From NCBI GenBank assembly GCA_946894095.1, contig OX335645.2:22343001-22407000 (forward strand): DNA of 64,000 bases, given 5' to 3'. The position numbers and the translations under genes were made by a program. Position 1 is the first letter of the stretch, and each line of letters starts with the position of its first letter. Below, one piece after another: positions 1-12,300 of the stretch. The notes beneath the pieces were generated by a model. It was given only the letters and a program-made list of their open reading frames with translations, was not told the origin of the DNA and searched no databases. The stretch is from Incurvaria masculella (taxonomy: Eukaryota; Arthropoda; Insecta; Lepidoptera; Incurvariidae).

Positions 1-9
1 CTATTTTGA

Positions 10-125
10 ACTGATTAGTGGTCGTTAATCACAACCTCTGGAAGTTTGTTCCATGCCTCTACTACTTGGTCTCCATTAGTAGCTTGTCCGTTGCTCTAAC
101 CGCTGAGCTATCTAGACACATTTTT
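10..125 (-). mobile_element. Decayed non-LTR retrotransposon 3' remnant
   Basis: Read on the - strand, one frame gives a fragment with the words VVEAWNKLPEVV. This resembles the extreme C-terminus of CR1/RTE-type reverse transcriptase ORFs, where a WN-x-LP motif is common. Just beyond it, at 82-118, the - strand has a tRNA-like A-box (GCTCAGCGGTTAGAGC), so the piece could instead be a tRNA-headed SINE with a LINE-derived tail. It is too short to classify. Confidence 0.35.
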
Positions 126-144
126 ATTTTACAAATTGTGCCAG

Positions 145-388
145 GTGATCAGCACGGTGGGCTTCCGCGGCGAGGGCTACGTCGAGCTCCCGTCGCGCAC
201 GCTCCGCCGCAAGACGCAGTTCGGCGTCACGTTCCGCACGCTGCAGCCGAGCGCGCTGCTCCTGCTGGCTACGCCGCAGCGCTACCACGCCGACCTCACC
301 AACGAGGTGGTGCCCGACGAGCCCGCCACCACGGGCAGCGCGCCGCCCGCTAGCAGCGAGGGCTGCTACTCTCTGGCGCTGCTGGAAG
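145..388 (+). CDS. Laminin alpha exon, start of LG3
   Basis: The acceptor CAG is at 142-144 and the donor GTAAAC starts at 389. The reading begins VISTVGFRGEGYVELP, a typical LG opening, with a Pro/Ala-rich loop and a Cys (EGCYSLALLEG) near the end. It ends in phase 1. The upstream exon is outside the window or further left than can be seen. Confidence 0.88.
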
Positions 389-3300
389 GTAAACGCTGCT
401 TAGCTGGTGGCTTGAAAACCCTAATACCCTTGGCTACCTATTGTAAGGTTATCTCTGACGTTGCAATAAAACTACAGGAGTAAATTCGATGTTTTTTCTT
501 TATCTCCAAAGCAAAAACAAAAGAGTCTTTCACCTGTCTTGTCATTATTTGCCCTTTGCCATATCCGGCAAAAATTTGTCTTGGCGCCATCTATCTCTTA
601 ATGTTTAACAACTTCGATCAAATCAGTAAAAGGACGTACTCATGGCGCTTCTGCAGTGTCACCAATTTTACAAAACTTCCGAAATTTTGACATTTCGGTA
701 TTTAGTTGCAATAACAGTTAAACATAGATGGCGCCGCTTCCAGTTATTTTATTTCGCCAGTTTGCATTTCTAAATGTTTGCGAACATTGCTGATCTAACA
801 CTATATATATTATTCGTACTTGTTATCCTATGTAATAGATCTTCGGAATTAAAAATAGGGTTAATGTGTTGATAAGTTTACACACCTCCCCACAACCGCA
901 TACCCTATGTAACTGCGCCCACTTGCGTCGCACTGAGCCGGTTTTGCATCGTTTTCAAGATTGTCAAGCGATTTCCTACGGCAATGGGGCTCGATTCGAT
1001 TTGACGCGCGCCCTATTGCTTTCCTTATTCGAGAAGGCTGCGGTCGTACCAAATAAAGTTAGATTTTTTTAATTACCCGAGTACCATCAACCAAACTAAG
1101 AAATATTTAACCAACCATTCTACAATTTTGGAAAGAAAAGGTCTCAAGTTTGCTTTGTCTCTTACAGGAAATCTTGTTCTTATAATGAATGCCGGCAAGG
1201 GTAACCTCAAACTGTCAAGCAACGACTCACAACTCAACGACGGACGGTTTCATTCTGTGAGAATCGGCAAAGTACGTAACACTCCATTTTCCATATAGCT
1301 ATTTGTATTCTTTCACTGTTGGATCATCCTTTTCGTTTATTTTATGAAAATGGAAAAGGATTGCGGATCCTACCATCCTGCATTAGGTGCAAAGCTAACC
1401 CAACCAACTAACTAAGTGCAATGCCAGGACCTACCTTTTAAACGAGCATGGCTGCATTGAAAACACAGACAATGTTTCATTCCTGCTTCGGCTATCTTTC
1501 ATCCAATGCGATGGGTACCGAATTTACCTTTCCACCTATTAGGCAACGGCATCTATAGTTTCACATGGATTGCAATCTATGCAGCAGCTCCCATTCGTGA
1601 CGAAATGCACTTATTCCAACTCAGAGAGAAAGTGGTGCATGTGCGAGGTGGGACTGAACCCAAGAATTCTCGAATGAGAGGGGAAGGCCTGCATCCTGAC
1701 ATACAAGCCGCTCAATACATTGTTATTTTGCAATTATTCTTTTGTTTAGTATAGGCCACTTCACTTAGTGGAAGCAAAGCGAAAAGTTGCTACGCTTAGG
1801 CCACTGCTTTAATGTCCGCTTTCCCTAGACCGTGGCACTTATACTTTTGTCAAGTATAGGCCACTTCACTTGGTGCAAGCGTAAAGCTACTACCTCTAGG
1901 CCACGGCCTATATGTTTGCCGCTCATAGGCCACGGTCTCTAAAGCCTATTGGCAAGTCGTAGTAGTCGTGTCGTTAACTCGTCGTTCGGTACAGGCAGGA
2001 CGGAAGATAGAGCTGTGGCTGGACGAGCGGCTGGTGGGGGCGGGCACGCTGGCGGGCGGCTCGACGCTGCCGCTGGCGGCGGCGCGCGGCACCTTCCTCG
2101 GCGGGCTGCCCGCGCGCCTCGACCGCTCGGACCTCACGGAGCAGCGCGTCGCCAGCAGCGCGCCGCTCGCCGGCGCACTCAAGGACCTCATATTCGACGG
2201 CAGGTCGGTGCCTGTGACAGTCTCGCTGCTGGACGAGCAACGGGCAATGGAAAGCCTCTGTTTCGTATTCGAGAAACGTGTTTAACAAAATACCTGGTGG
2301 GGGGAACGCGCACGCCACCGTGAGGGGTGATTATGAGGGATAAAGAGGCATTAACATTTAAAAACCTTTACACTGATGAAACCATAAGTCACGTTTTTAT
2401 AAGTTACGAAATTAATGGCCAATACCACATTCACAGTCGTGATTTTAGCCCAACAGATACATTTCCGAGGGAATTAAGTGCCATGCCCAGGTCCTACCCT
2501 TTATGAGACAACTACATTGAACTGGATGGTAAAAAAGGACAATTTTTCATTATGGTTTTGACGACCCTACAATCGAATGTACCAACCTGAGCGGGCTTAA
2601 CCCTACTATCTAGAAGGGAATGGGAACCTTCAGTTTGAACTAGATTCCAAACCGTGGAACAGCTCGCATTCGTGTCGAATTGCACTCAGAAAGAGAAAGA
2701 AAGTGATGCATGCACGGAGCGGGATCGAACCTGTCATGGGCTCAACCAGTTCCCGAACTAGTTCATGATATTAGCCTTTCACAACACGTTCCCGAAGGAA
2801 CTGAACGCCTATACCTATCCTTTTGAACATTTCATTTATCTACAATTCACATATTTCAGCATAATTTCACTGGACACGCTGGTGGGGTTGTCGCACGCGC
2901 AGATCGGCCGTCTGGGCCCAGCCATGGGAGCCGACACCGACATTGGGGCCAATCTTCTCAACGCGGAGGAACCCCACACAGACACAACGGAAACACCTCA
3001 AGGGTGCCACAAGGTCAGTGAATTCGATGATGCGCTGGTGAGATGTGCTTACTCTTTATAATGAGTGTTTTGGAATTATGCTCTCGCCAGAAAACAAAGA
3101 GGTATGAAAAGTGTTGTTCAGAAAATAGTTGTATAACAGCTGCAGTCTCTGCCTCTAGGCGCCCAGAAACACGCCTCTAGCAGATACTTGTTTTTCACAC
3201 TTCTTCTTAATACTTCTCACTTCCTTCATTCCACTTCCTTTATGCATAACCGAACTCGCGATTTTGCAGAAGAATATTGTAGCACGAATAAGAAAAGTTG

Positions 3301-6300
3301 AGGGTAGAATGTCAAAATTAGGGATCGTGTTCAGGGGGTTACCAGGGTAAATCAACCCGCCAGGTTAACAGTCAAGTGATTTTTTCGAGGCCGAATAACA
3401 CATTGTTTGACAGTTAGCATAATACGAAATGCACTTAAACATGAGAATGTTCACCCAGCGAGTGAACTTACCATGGCAAGGACTTGGACTGATTAGTAGT
3501 GTTGTTCCACCTCGAGAGACCAGACTAAAGTGTGGACATCGAGCTGTTAAGGGCGTAAAGGAGAGAAACGCGATTAAGGGCATTCATAAACTTATATGGA
3601 GCTCTGTGGGAAAACTGTTAGCATTAGAATGGAAGGCTCATTGTGTTACCAGTAGGATATCGGAGGTTCCAAATAAATTTATAATCATTATGATGACTCA
3701 ACAGTTGGCTATTCTTTTTTGTAGATTATTATTTCTCTTTGCTATAAAGCGTATTATGTAGCAAGAAATGGGAGCTAAGCAGTAAACAATTGCGTAGTAC
3801 CCATCCCCTGAACTCCCATATTGCCGCCTGCAGGTGGCGTCTTACACGGTGGAGCCAGGCGCAGTCAAATTTGGCGACGCGCCACACAGCTACGCGGCGG
3901 TGCGCACTGCGCGCGGCGCCTGGGCGCGCGACCTTACGCTGCAGCTGCACTTCCGCACCTTCTACCCTGACGGACTCATCTTCATTGCTCCGGTATGCGA
4001 AATAATCTATGCTACTACAGATTGCTCTGTGCGGCTAAATGACAGCTGCACTTCCGCAACTACTACCCGGACGGACTCATCTTCATTGCTCTGGTACGCG
4101 AGATACTCTATGCTACTACAGCTTGCTCTGTGCAGCTAAATGACAGCTACACTTTCACACCTACTACCCGGACGAACCCATCCTCATTGCGAGGAACTTC
4201 ATCAAGGTTAAAGCAGTGCTGATTTTCGAATATATGTCAAGTGGCTTTAGAATTATATATTCTAAGCCACATAAGTGGCTTAGAATATATATATATATTA
4301 ATTCGTTACCTTTCTTTTGTAAGCTAGGAATGTTAAAATAAATTTGTGATGTGTAAATAACAGGGTGCCAAGCCGAAGCAGCGCCACCTGGTGGCGCTTT
4401 TCCTCCGCGACGGTCGCGTGACGCTACTGCTACGCGCGCGCCGCAAAAAGGAGCTCTCGCTGCCCGCACCCACCAACGACGGCCAGTGGCGGCACGTGGT
4501 GGTGCGCGCGTCGCGCACGCGCCTCTCGCTCGTGATGGGCGCGCGCGCCGCCGTCGCGCGCATGCCCAAGCGGCTCTCGCTCGGCAGCATGCTGTACGTT
4601 GGCGGGCTGCCGGAGCGGCCCTCCATGCCCAATGTGCCGGAAGCGGTGAGAGCTTTGTTTCCTGAGTTTTCGTGCGGGGTAATACGGTGTTAAGTCGTTT
4701 GATCCGGAATAACCATGCTGACTTCCATAGCATCCTTCTTGCACGTACCATCACACTACTTCTCCGAGGTGTAGATAAAAATGATGAAGTGCCATACAAT
4801 ATGATCACAACATACTTAGCTCTTTAGCTTCCGTCTCTACAGACATACGTAACTATCTACATGCTCTACAAATATTGGTGCTCCAACTGGTGTCTGGATA
4901 ATAATCAATGCTCTACTGTATATCATTTTGTACCTTTGCTGCCATACGCAATTCTGCACTTGCATACATTATCTGTGAGTTCCTACAGAATCCTACAGAA
5001 TCAGAGAATCGAGTAATCAGAATGTGTCCGAAAAACGGGAGCCCCATCATTCATAATCATAACATAATGGCACCAATAGTGCATATTTTGTTGCATTCTT
5101 GCATACAACACATAGAAATAATAGAATATGAGGCTGCTATTAATTATAAATGTCGATGCAGCTATTGCTGTTGAAGCCAAATAATTTTCAGAATATGAGG
5201 TGTATTTGTTCTGTTGTAATATTTAGTGCTGGTAGATACATGTTCATAAAGTGTACGAATGCGTGTGGGTGGTGTCGGTAGATCTGGAAGGTGTCCGGAC
5301 TGAAGGGCTGCGTGCGGCGGCTGAGCGTGAACGGGCGGGCCGAGGAGCTCGTGCGGGACGCGGCGCTGCACCGCAACGTGGGCCAGTGCTTCCCGGCCGT
5401 GGAGCGGGGCGCACACTTCGCGGGTACCGACACTTTTATAACCTCGAAATGTTTACTTCGCTACATTTCGTGCGCGGTTTGGATTACATGTAAGGCTGTA
5501 GGTAAAAATTTATACTGACTAGTGTTAAAGTGACATTAAGAAACGACTCGGTAGTTTTAGTTATGACTTTATAACGCGGAAGTTTTTTTAGCAATTTAAA
5601 AGTTGCTTGATATTTCACTAGATTGATACTGTTTTTTTTTTTTTTTTTATCTAGTTGTTTATTTGGGACTTTAGCCGTCACCGACTATGCCAGCCCCATA
5701 GTGACTTTATAAGTATAATAATTACTTCAAGCTATCAGCTACTCCTTAGAGCCAATGACAGCTTGAAAAAATATACAACTTCTCTGAACTCGTTTGACCA
5801 GGGCTTTCCCAATGATTCGTGTATATTAAAAAATAAATTCATTCTATCCGTACACAATATTTTTTCAAGACCCAGTCGAAGCCTCTCGTTCAGAACACAC
5901 TCGATAACTAGGTGAAATTGATCTTCTGGCTTGTCACAGGCAGAACAATTTGGAGAGTCCAGTTTCTTCATCATATGTCCCATTCTATTTAGAGGAGTGT
6001 GTCCTGATCTGAGTCTTAAGCCAATAGTAATGATTTATCTAGGCAGATGGACACTGCTAAACCAAGGGATACAGAGTGGTTCAGATACAATCGTTTTGTA
6101 CCAAATTCCCCTTTCCACAGACCTCTTGTCAAAGTGTTCTTTCCACATTTGTCTACATATTCCTTTGGCTTTCGGCAGAACGTCAGTGAAGAAAGGCTTG
6201 GTGGTGTAGATTACATTTGAGCACATAGCTCTTTTTGCTAACTCGTCGGCTTTTTCATTGCCTTCTATGCCTACATGGGATGGAATCCATTGAAATTTAA

Positions 6301-9300
6301 CATTTGTTCCGATTGATATCAGTTCCATAAATATTTTTAAGATTGTGTAAGCAATAGGCCTTCCCCGAGTCCCCTTCGTACAACAAACCAAGTGTTGAAG
6401 TGCACTTTTTGAGTCGGTCAAAATGACTATATTTTTTGCATTTAGAGATAAGCTGTACGAAAGGGCTTCGGAAATTTCTATGAGTTCGGCCGCCATTATT
6501 GGTACTTGTCCATCTATCTTTAGTTCCAATCCAATGCCAGAATTGGGATCCCACCACGAAGATCCTATACCATTTACATCAATAGATCCATCAGTATATA
6601 ACTTGTAGTACTTTTTGTAACATGTTTCAATTATAATCTTGGTCTTATTTTTTAATACAGTGGTGCTAAATTCCTTTTTTGACTTATTAATAAATTCTAA
6701 ATTAAAATTCACACATTTTCTAATTGGAATTCTGGTTACCCATGTTTCTAGCGAGAACATTGGTAGGACAGGACTGTTTTCTATGTCAATATTCTTCAAT
6801 TTAACAAAGCTTGACGCCAGTATCGGAAAGTTATGGTTATTCCAATACTGAGAATCTAGAGTCGACGCTAACTTTTCCAATAACTGATTTAGAGGGCTGT
6901 TCGTACACGCTTTATTCTTGAGTAAATACTTCATTGCCAAATAACTGCATCTTACATGTAGTGGTTGCACGCACAAATCGCTCTCCATCACATGAATTGG
7001 AGTACTTTTAACATAACCGCCAACTATTCGTAAGGCTCTGTTTTGTAGGACAGATAATTTCCTGAGGTTTGACTGCGCACAGTTTCCATACAGAAAGCAT
7101 CCATAGTCAAGACGGCTACGTATAAGAGCTATATATAATCTTCTTAAATGTGTTTGATGTATTCCCCACGAAGACCCAGCTAGTACTTTAAGAATATCCA
7201 AATATTTTCCTGTTCTTAAAATGTTTTCTTTTACATTAATTTTCCAATTTAAACTTTGATCTAACCATAATCCTAAAGCTCTAATAGAGGTGTTCCGTGC
7301 CAAATCTTTTCCGTTAACAGTGATTTTAATTGGTTTTCTCCGGATGCCCCTTGCAAAAACGCAAAATTCCGTTTTTGTTTCAGACAGTCGTAGTCCTATT
7401 TTATTTAACAAACATGACATGGTATCAAGAGCCTGTTCTATACATTCGGCTGCAAATTGTAAATTTTGAGAGGTGATAAAAAATATAAAATCGTCGGCAT
7501 ATTGAACTATACCTACATCGACAATATGTTTGCAAATACAGATGGTAACAATATTAAATAGGATCGGGGACATAGGGTCCCCTTGGGCAAGACCATTGTG
7601 ACATTTTCTTTTAAAACAAATATCTTCAGACTCGATTTGAAGATATCGAACACTTAAAAAATTCCAAATATATTGGCATATCAGTTTTCCAAACTTAAAT
7701 TCGTTCAAGCAACTAATCAAAGAATTTACATTAACATTATTATAAGCATTGTCGATATCAACAAAACAGGCTAGAGTGGGTTCATTTTTGACTTGTCCTA
7801 GATTAAGAGTGGTCACTATTCGAGAGAGATTATCTAGACAAGATTGTCCTCGTCGAAAGCCATGTGTGGAATTACTTAATAATTTATTGTGTTCTGCAAA
7901 CCACTCTAACCTTTTTGCAATCATCGCATTGAATATTTTGCAGGGACATGACATAAGAGAGATCGGGCGAAAGGATGATGTCAGAGCTGGGTCTCTACCA
8001 GGTTTAGGAATCGCAATCACTTTTATGTTCCTCCATTGCAAGGGCACAATTCCAGTAGAAAAAATGAGATTAAATAATCGGAGTAATACAACCTTACCAG
8101 ATGGCGGCATGTTTCTGAGCATTGAATAAGTAATACCATCGATTCCCGGGGCCGTGTCCTTTGACTTCAGAACACTCTCCAACTCGTCTTCTGTAAATGC
8201 GGCGTCCAGTAGGCTGTGTCCAAAATGTACAAAAGATATTGGTGATTCTTCAGCAGTATCGGGGGCCAGGCTGCAGAGGAGTTCTTCGGCTCGCTTGTCT
8301 TCGATGTTCGTGCTGTTTTGACGGATGCCCTTCAGCCACCTCATCTTGCGCCACCTATCGGCTGCAGATGTTTGACTATTTATATTGTCCCAACCCTTAT
8401 CTCTGGCTTTTGGTGTTTCTTTTCTCGCATTATTAATCCTATTATGCAAAAAATTGTAAGCTTGCGGAATGCCAGTTCTCCTAAATTGTGAGAGCGCTAA
8501 TCTTCTTTCGGCGATGGCTTTAGTAATGGTAATGTTCCACCATGGTTTGGGGTGAAATGTCTCTTGTGAATTAGGGTTAATATGGATCCATGGGATACAT
8601 TCCTCCGCGGCTGTGTCAAGATTTTTTACGAACCATTCATAAGCCTTTTGAAGATTTTCTGGGCGATTGGAGGCGCCAAAACTTCCATATTTATGCCAAT
8701 CAGCTAACTTCATATTCCTTTTTTTCTCTCTGACCATGATGTTGTCTATCCCGAAACGAATTTGAATAATAATGTGATCACTGCCTAAATTTTCTTGAGT
8801 CGTTTTCCAACTGCTGATTAGGGATATATCTGGAGTACAAAATGTTATATCTGGGGAAGTTTCCTGGAGTATATTACTTCTTAATTTGACTCTGGTATGG
8901 CTACCATCATTCAGTGCAATGAGATTATTGTCCATACATGCGTTGAAAATGTCTTCCCCTCTTGTGTCTATTTTGCACGACCAGTGAGTGTGATGTCCAT
9001 TAAAATCTCCTCCGATGACAGTGCTTTGGTCAAATTGAGAAAATAAGTGATTCCAATCTTCCTGTGTGGTGTGTACTGATGGAGAGCAGTAAACGGCTAA
9101 TATATTGCGTATCGGAGAGCAGTTCAACACCTCTACGCCTATTACTTCGATGCTTGGGTTTTGATTGCATATTGGCAGATTCCTTAGCTTGATAGACTTG
9201 TGAGTTAAGATGCAGACTCCTCCGTAACCATCTTCCCTATCACGCCTGGTAATGTTGTATCCACTTACTTTTATCTGTGTTTTCTCATTAAGCCAGGATT

Positions 9301-12300
9301 CCGATATTAGACACACATGTACTTTAAATTGATATAACACACTTTCCAGATCAAGTTTCTTTGGCATTAAGCTTCGGGCGTTCCACTGAATTAAATTAAT
9401 ATTTTTACAAGCCATTACTTTAAGAATATTCCAAGAGAGCTTTCCAAAATAAGCTTTTTAAGGTGGCCCATCCCGCTCATCTCCCCATACAAAAGGGGAA
9501 AGAAGATCACGCCCAGATTCCTTGTCAGAAATCCAAAATTTTGCTCAAAATAGCTTTATTTGATCGAACTAGATGTCTGATGACCATTGGCATTGTAAAA
9601 TTGTGTTTGGTTTCTAAGTTATAAGGTCCGAAAGTTCGAATTTTTCGCGCGTTTTATACAATAACTTTGGAGGTGGATAACGCTATGATAAAGTAAGAAC
9701 ATCGTAAAAAGATTAGTCATCAGACATAGCTTATTTATTCAAGATTTATTATCTATTTGGTTTTTGTTAGATTTTTGACTACAGCGGTCGTGGTTTACTT
9801 TTAGCTATAAGTCGTTTTGAAATCAAAATTTTTGTTAATCTTAGCAAATCATACACTATGCACATTATCTTTTTTGTGGACATGTTGCATCTTCCTCATC
9901 ACGGAGCCTGTCTTATTCTTTGAAACAGAGAGGGTCCCAGAGCGCAACAGCACGGTTTTGTACCGTGCCCGCGAATGAGTTGGGCCCGCCGGGTTGGGCC
10001 ACCTTAAGAAAGGTTATAATCTCACTCATAATAAATTGTGCCATTTTGGTGATTTTGTCCCCCCAGCTCTGTCCGTCACTTCCTGCAATATCTTTTAGGC
10101 CATCAAATATTTCTCGCAGTGCACTTGGGCTTTCTTCTTCCGTGTCACGTGAGGTATAGACTGGTATCGTTTTCTCTCTGGGTTGTTTACTGGTTGTCGG
10201 TATATTTTGCGCTTGTACACATTGTGGGCTTTGGGATTTCCGTACAAAGTCACAACGTCGGGGTCTTGCTGGTGAAGCTAAGGTCTCGTGAGGGTGGCTA
10301 GACGACGCAGACAAGACATCTTCTTTTGGCCTCTCTGAGGCGCAGCGGCATACGACCTCGACAGAGAGGCAAAAGGAGTGCTTGCAGGTTGAGCGGGCGG
10401 CTGTCTGTCTGGTACAACTTCTGAACTTGTCGTTGCTAATTCTGGTGTTCTCTGTTTGCCATACATTTGTAACGCCATTTTATATGTCACATTGTTTTGT
10501 GACATAATGTGACGAAGCTGCTTCTCTTTTAAGAATATGGGGCATATTTTGTCAAGTGCCATATATTCGCCCTTGCAGTTGACACGTTTGAACACGGTAG
10601 TAACACAATTTTCGTGTTTTCCGCCACATTTTGGACACGTCTTTGTGTTGGATGGACATACTTTCACCGTATGGCCAAAATGCCCGCAGCCTGAACACTG
10701 CGTCACCGAGAACACGAAAGGCTCTACGCTACACCTAATTCCGTACACAAGCATGTACGGAGGCAAGCGCGGCCCCCGGAAACACACCCTCACTGCTTCG
10801 GATTTTGTCCACTTACCAGGTTCTGTTCTCATATTCAGTCTTTTCACAGAAACAATTTCCCCCTGATCACATTTGAAAATATCCAGTAGGTCTTTATCTT
10901 CAATTTCCATGTCGATATTCCTCACGGTACCATAGGAGTTCTGCACCTCGGTAGTTCGGGAACATGAAATACCTTGTTTCACCAACTCTTCACAATCAAG
11001 TATCTTCCGGACACCCTCCTGCGTTTCAAAATAAGCTATGGCTTTCGACTGTGTTAAATACTTTATTTTAACAATACCCGGAATATTTTGTAGCAGTCTA
11101 GCCAATCCAATCTGTTTAGGAAGTTTGCTTTTACTTATTAAATAAACTTCAAGGTTACCTTGAGACGCTTCCTTAGAGTTCATCCGGTTCACTCTCTTGG
11201 GTTTATTGTGTCTCACCAACTCGAAATCGTCATCATCTTCATCCTCAAAGTCTGGTCGGGTCCTCTTCTCGCGCGTCTCAGAGATGATTGCCATATCTTC
11301 CCACTCCAGCTGTGCCGTGACCACATTTTCGGCTGGAACGTCCACCAACTCTTCCACATCCACCAGATCCCCAGCATCCGAGCTGGACTCTCCACCAGTA
11401 TCACCGCAATCCACTCTTTCGCTCATACTTGAATGAGGGTAGTCGGCCATTTCACTCACTACAGATTAGGGAATATATCCCTAGCTGTACTCACTCCCTA
11501 ACTTTGCTCACACCCCCACAGGCACAAACAGTGGTAGGGAACACAAGCAACCACAAATTAATTGGTTATTATACCTTATAGTAAAAATATTCCAAAAACA
11601 CTGGGGAGCGAAAATTTTGCAGTCGTTTTGCTAGAACTACCCACAGCGAAAAAAAAAAGCTGTTTTATTTAAGTGTTGATAAATTTTGTTACATATTATG
11701 TATTGATTATCTGTGTATGCGTAGTATAGGGTAACGCCTCTGATCTCTTATGTGGAAGACTGCGGGTTATAATCCCAGGGTATGCTGGAAAATAATCCAA
11801 TAAATTTGCATTTTCGTTGATAAAGCAGTTATCTCTAAATACTACTCTAATGAAAATAGTAATTTTATGGAATGGCTGAAATAAATATTCGTAGTTACAT
11901 ATACTTAATATTCTGTTACATCAAATAATTTTAACAGCTTTTTGAATTATTCCAAGGAATGTGACATGTATGCATGTATAATCGACCGTGAAGCAAAGAC
12001 ACATTAAATAAAGAAAAGAGCCCAGTAAAGAGAACTATTTTACGAATATACTGCAAGGCTGGACATATAAAATAGTTACATGTACATTAAATTATTTATT
12101 GCTTGTTGAAAAGTTTGTTTTTATAAAGTTTTTTAACTTAATAGTTGCTGCTAAACCTAATTTAACGCCTTCAATGGGTCACTGGCATAACAATTCTGTA
12201 AGCAGATTCCAAAGACGTGTTGATTTCACGCAGGCGACGCGTACGGAGTGTGGTCACAGCAATTTTCGGTGGGGGCCCACGTGGAGCTGCGGTTGGAGTT

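Larger units (their letters stand above)
5632..11520 (-). mobile_element. RNase-H-bearing non-LTR retrotransposon (I superfamily), nearly full length
   Basis: Two ORFs on the - strand, ORF1 (11450 to about 10010) and ORF2 (9415 to 5735), are followed by a short 3' UTR and an A-tail, seen as 17 T at 5632-5648 on the + strand. ORF2 carries an APE endonuclease, a reverse transcriptase and an RNase H. ORF1 has zinc knuckles. That order fits the I superfamily. The element lies in antisense inside the laminin intron 5424-12233. No clear target-site duplication was found, so the 5' limit is approximate. It is interrupted by a TTAA element at 9458-10007. Confidence 0.85.

Noticed and set aside
4164..4808. 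A 214-codon open frame on the - strand opposite laminin exons
   Set aside because: Arg/Ala-rich reading produced by the GC-rich sense exon; no domain, and the sense strand clearly codes for LG4.
5632..11520. Possible endogenous virus
   Set aside because: The APE endonuclease, A-tail and absence of LTR, protease, integrase or envelope identify it as a non-LTR retrotransposon.
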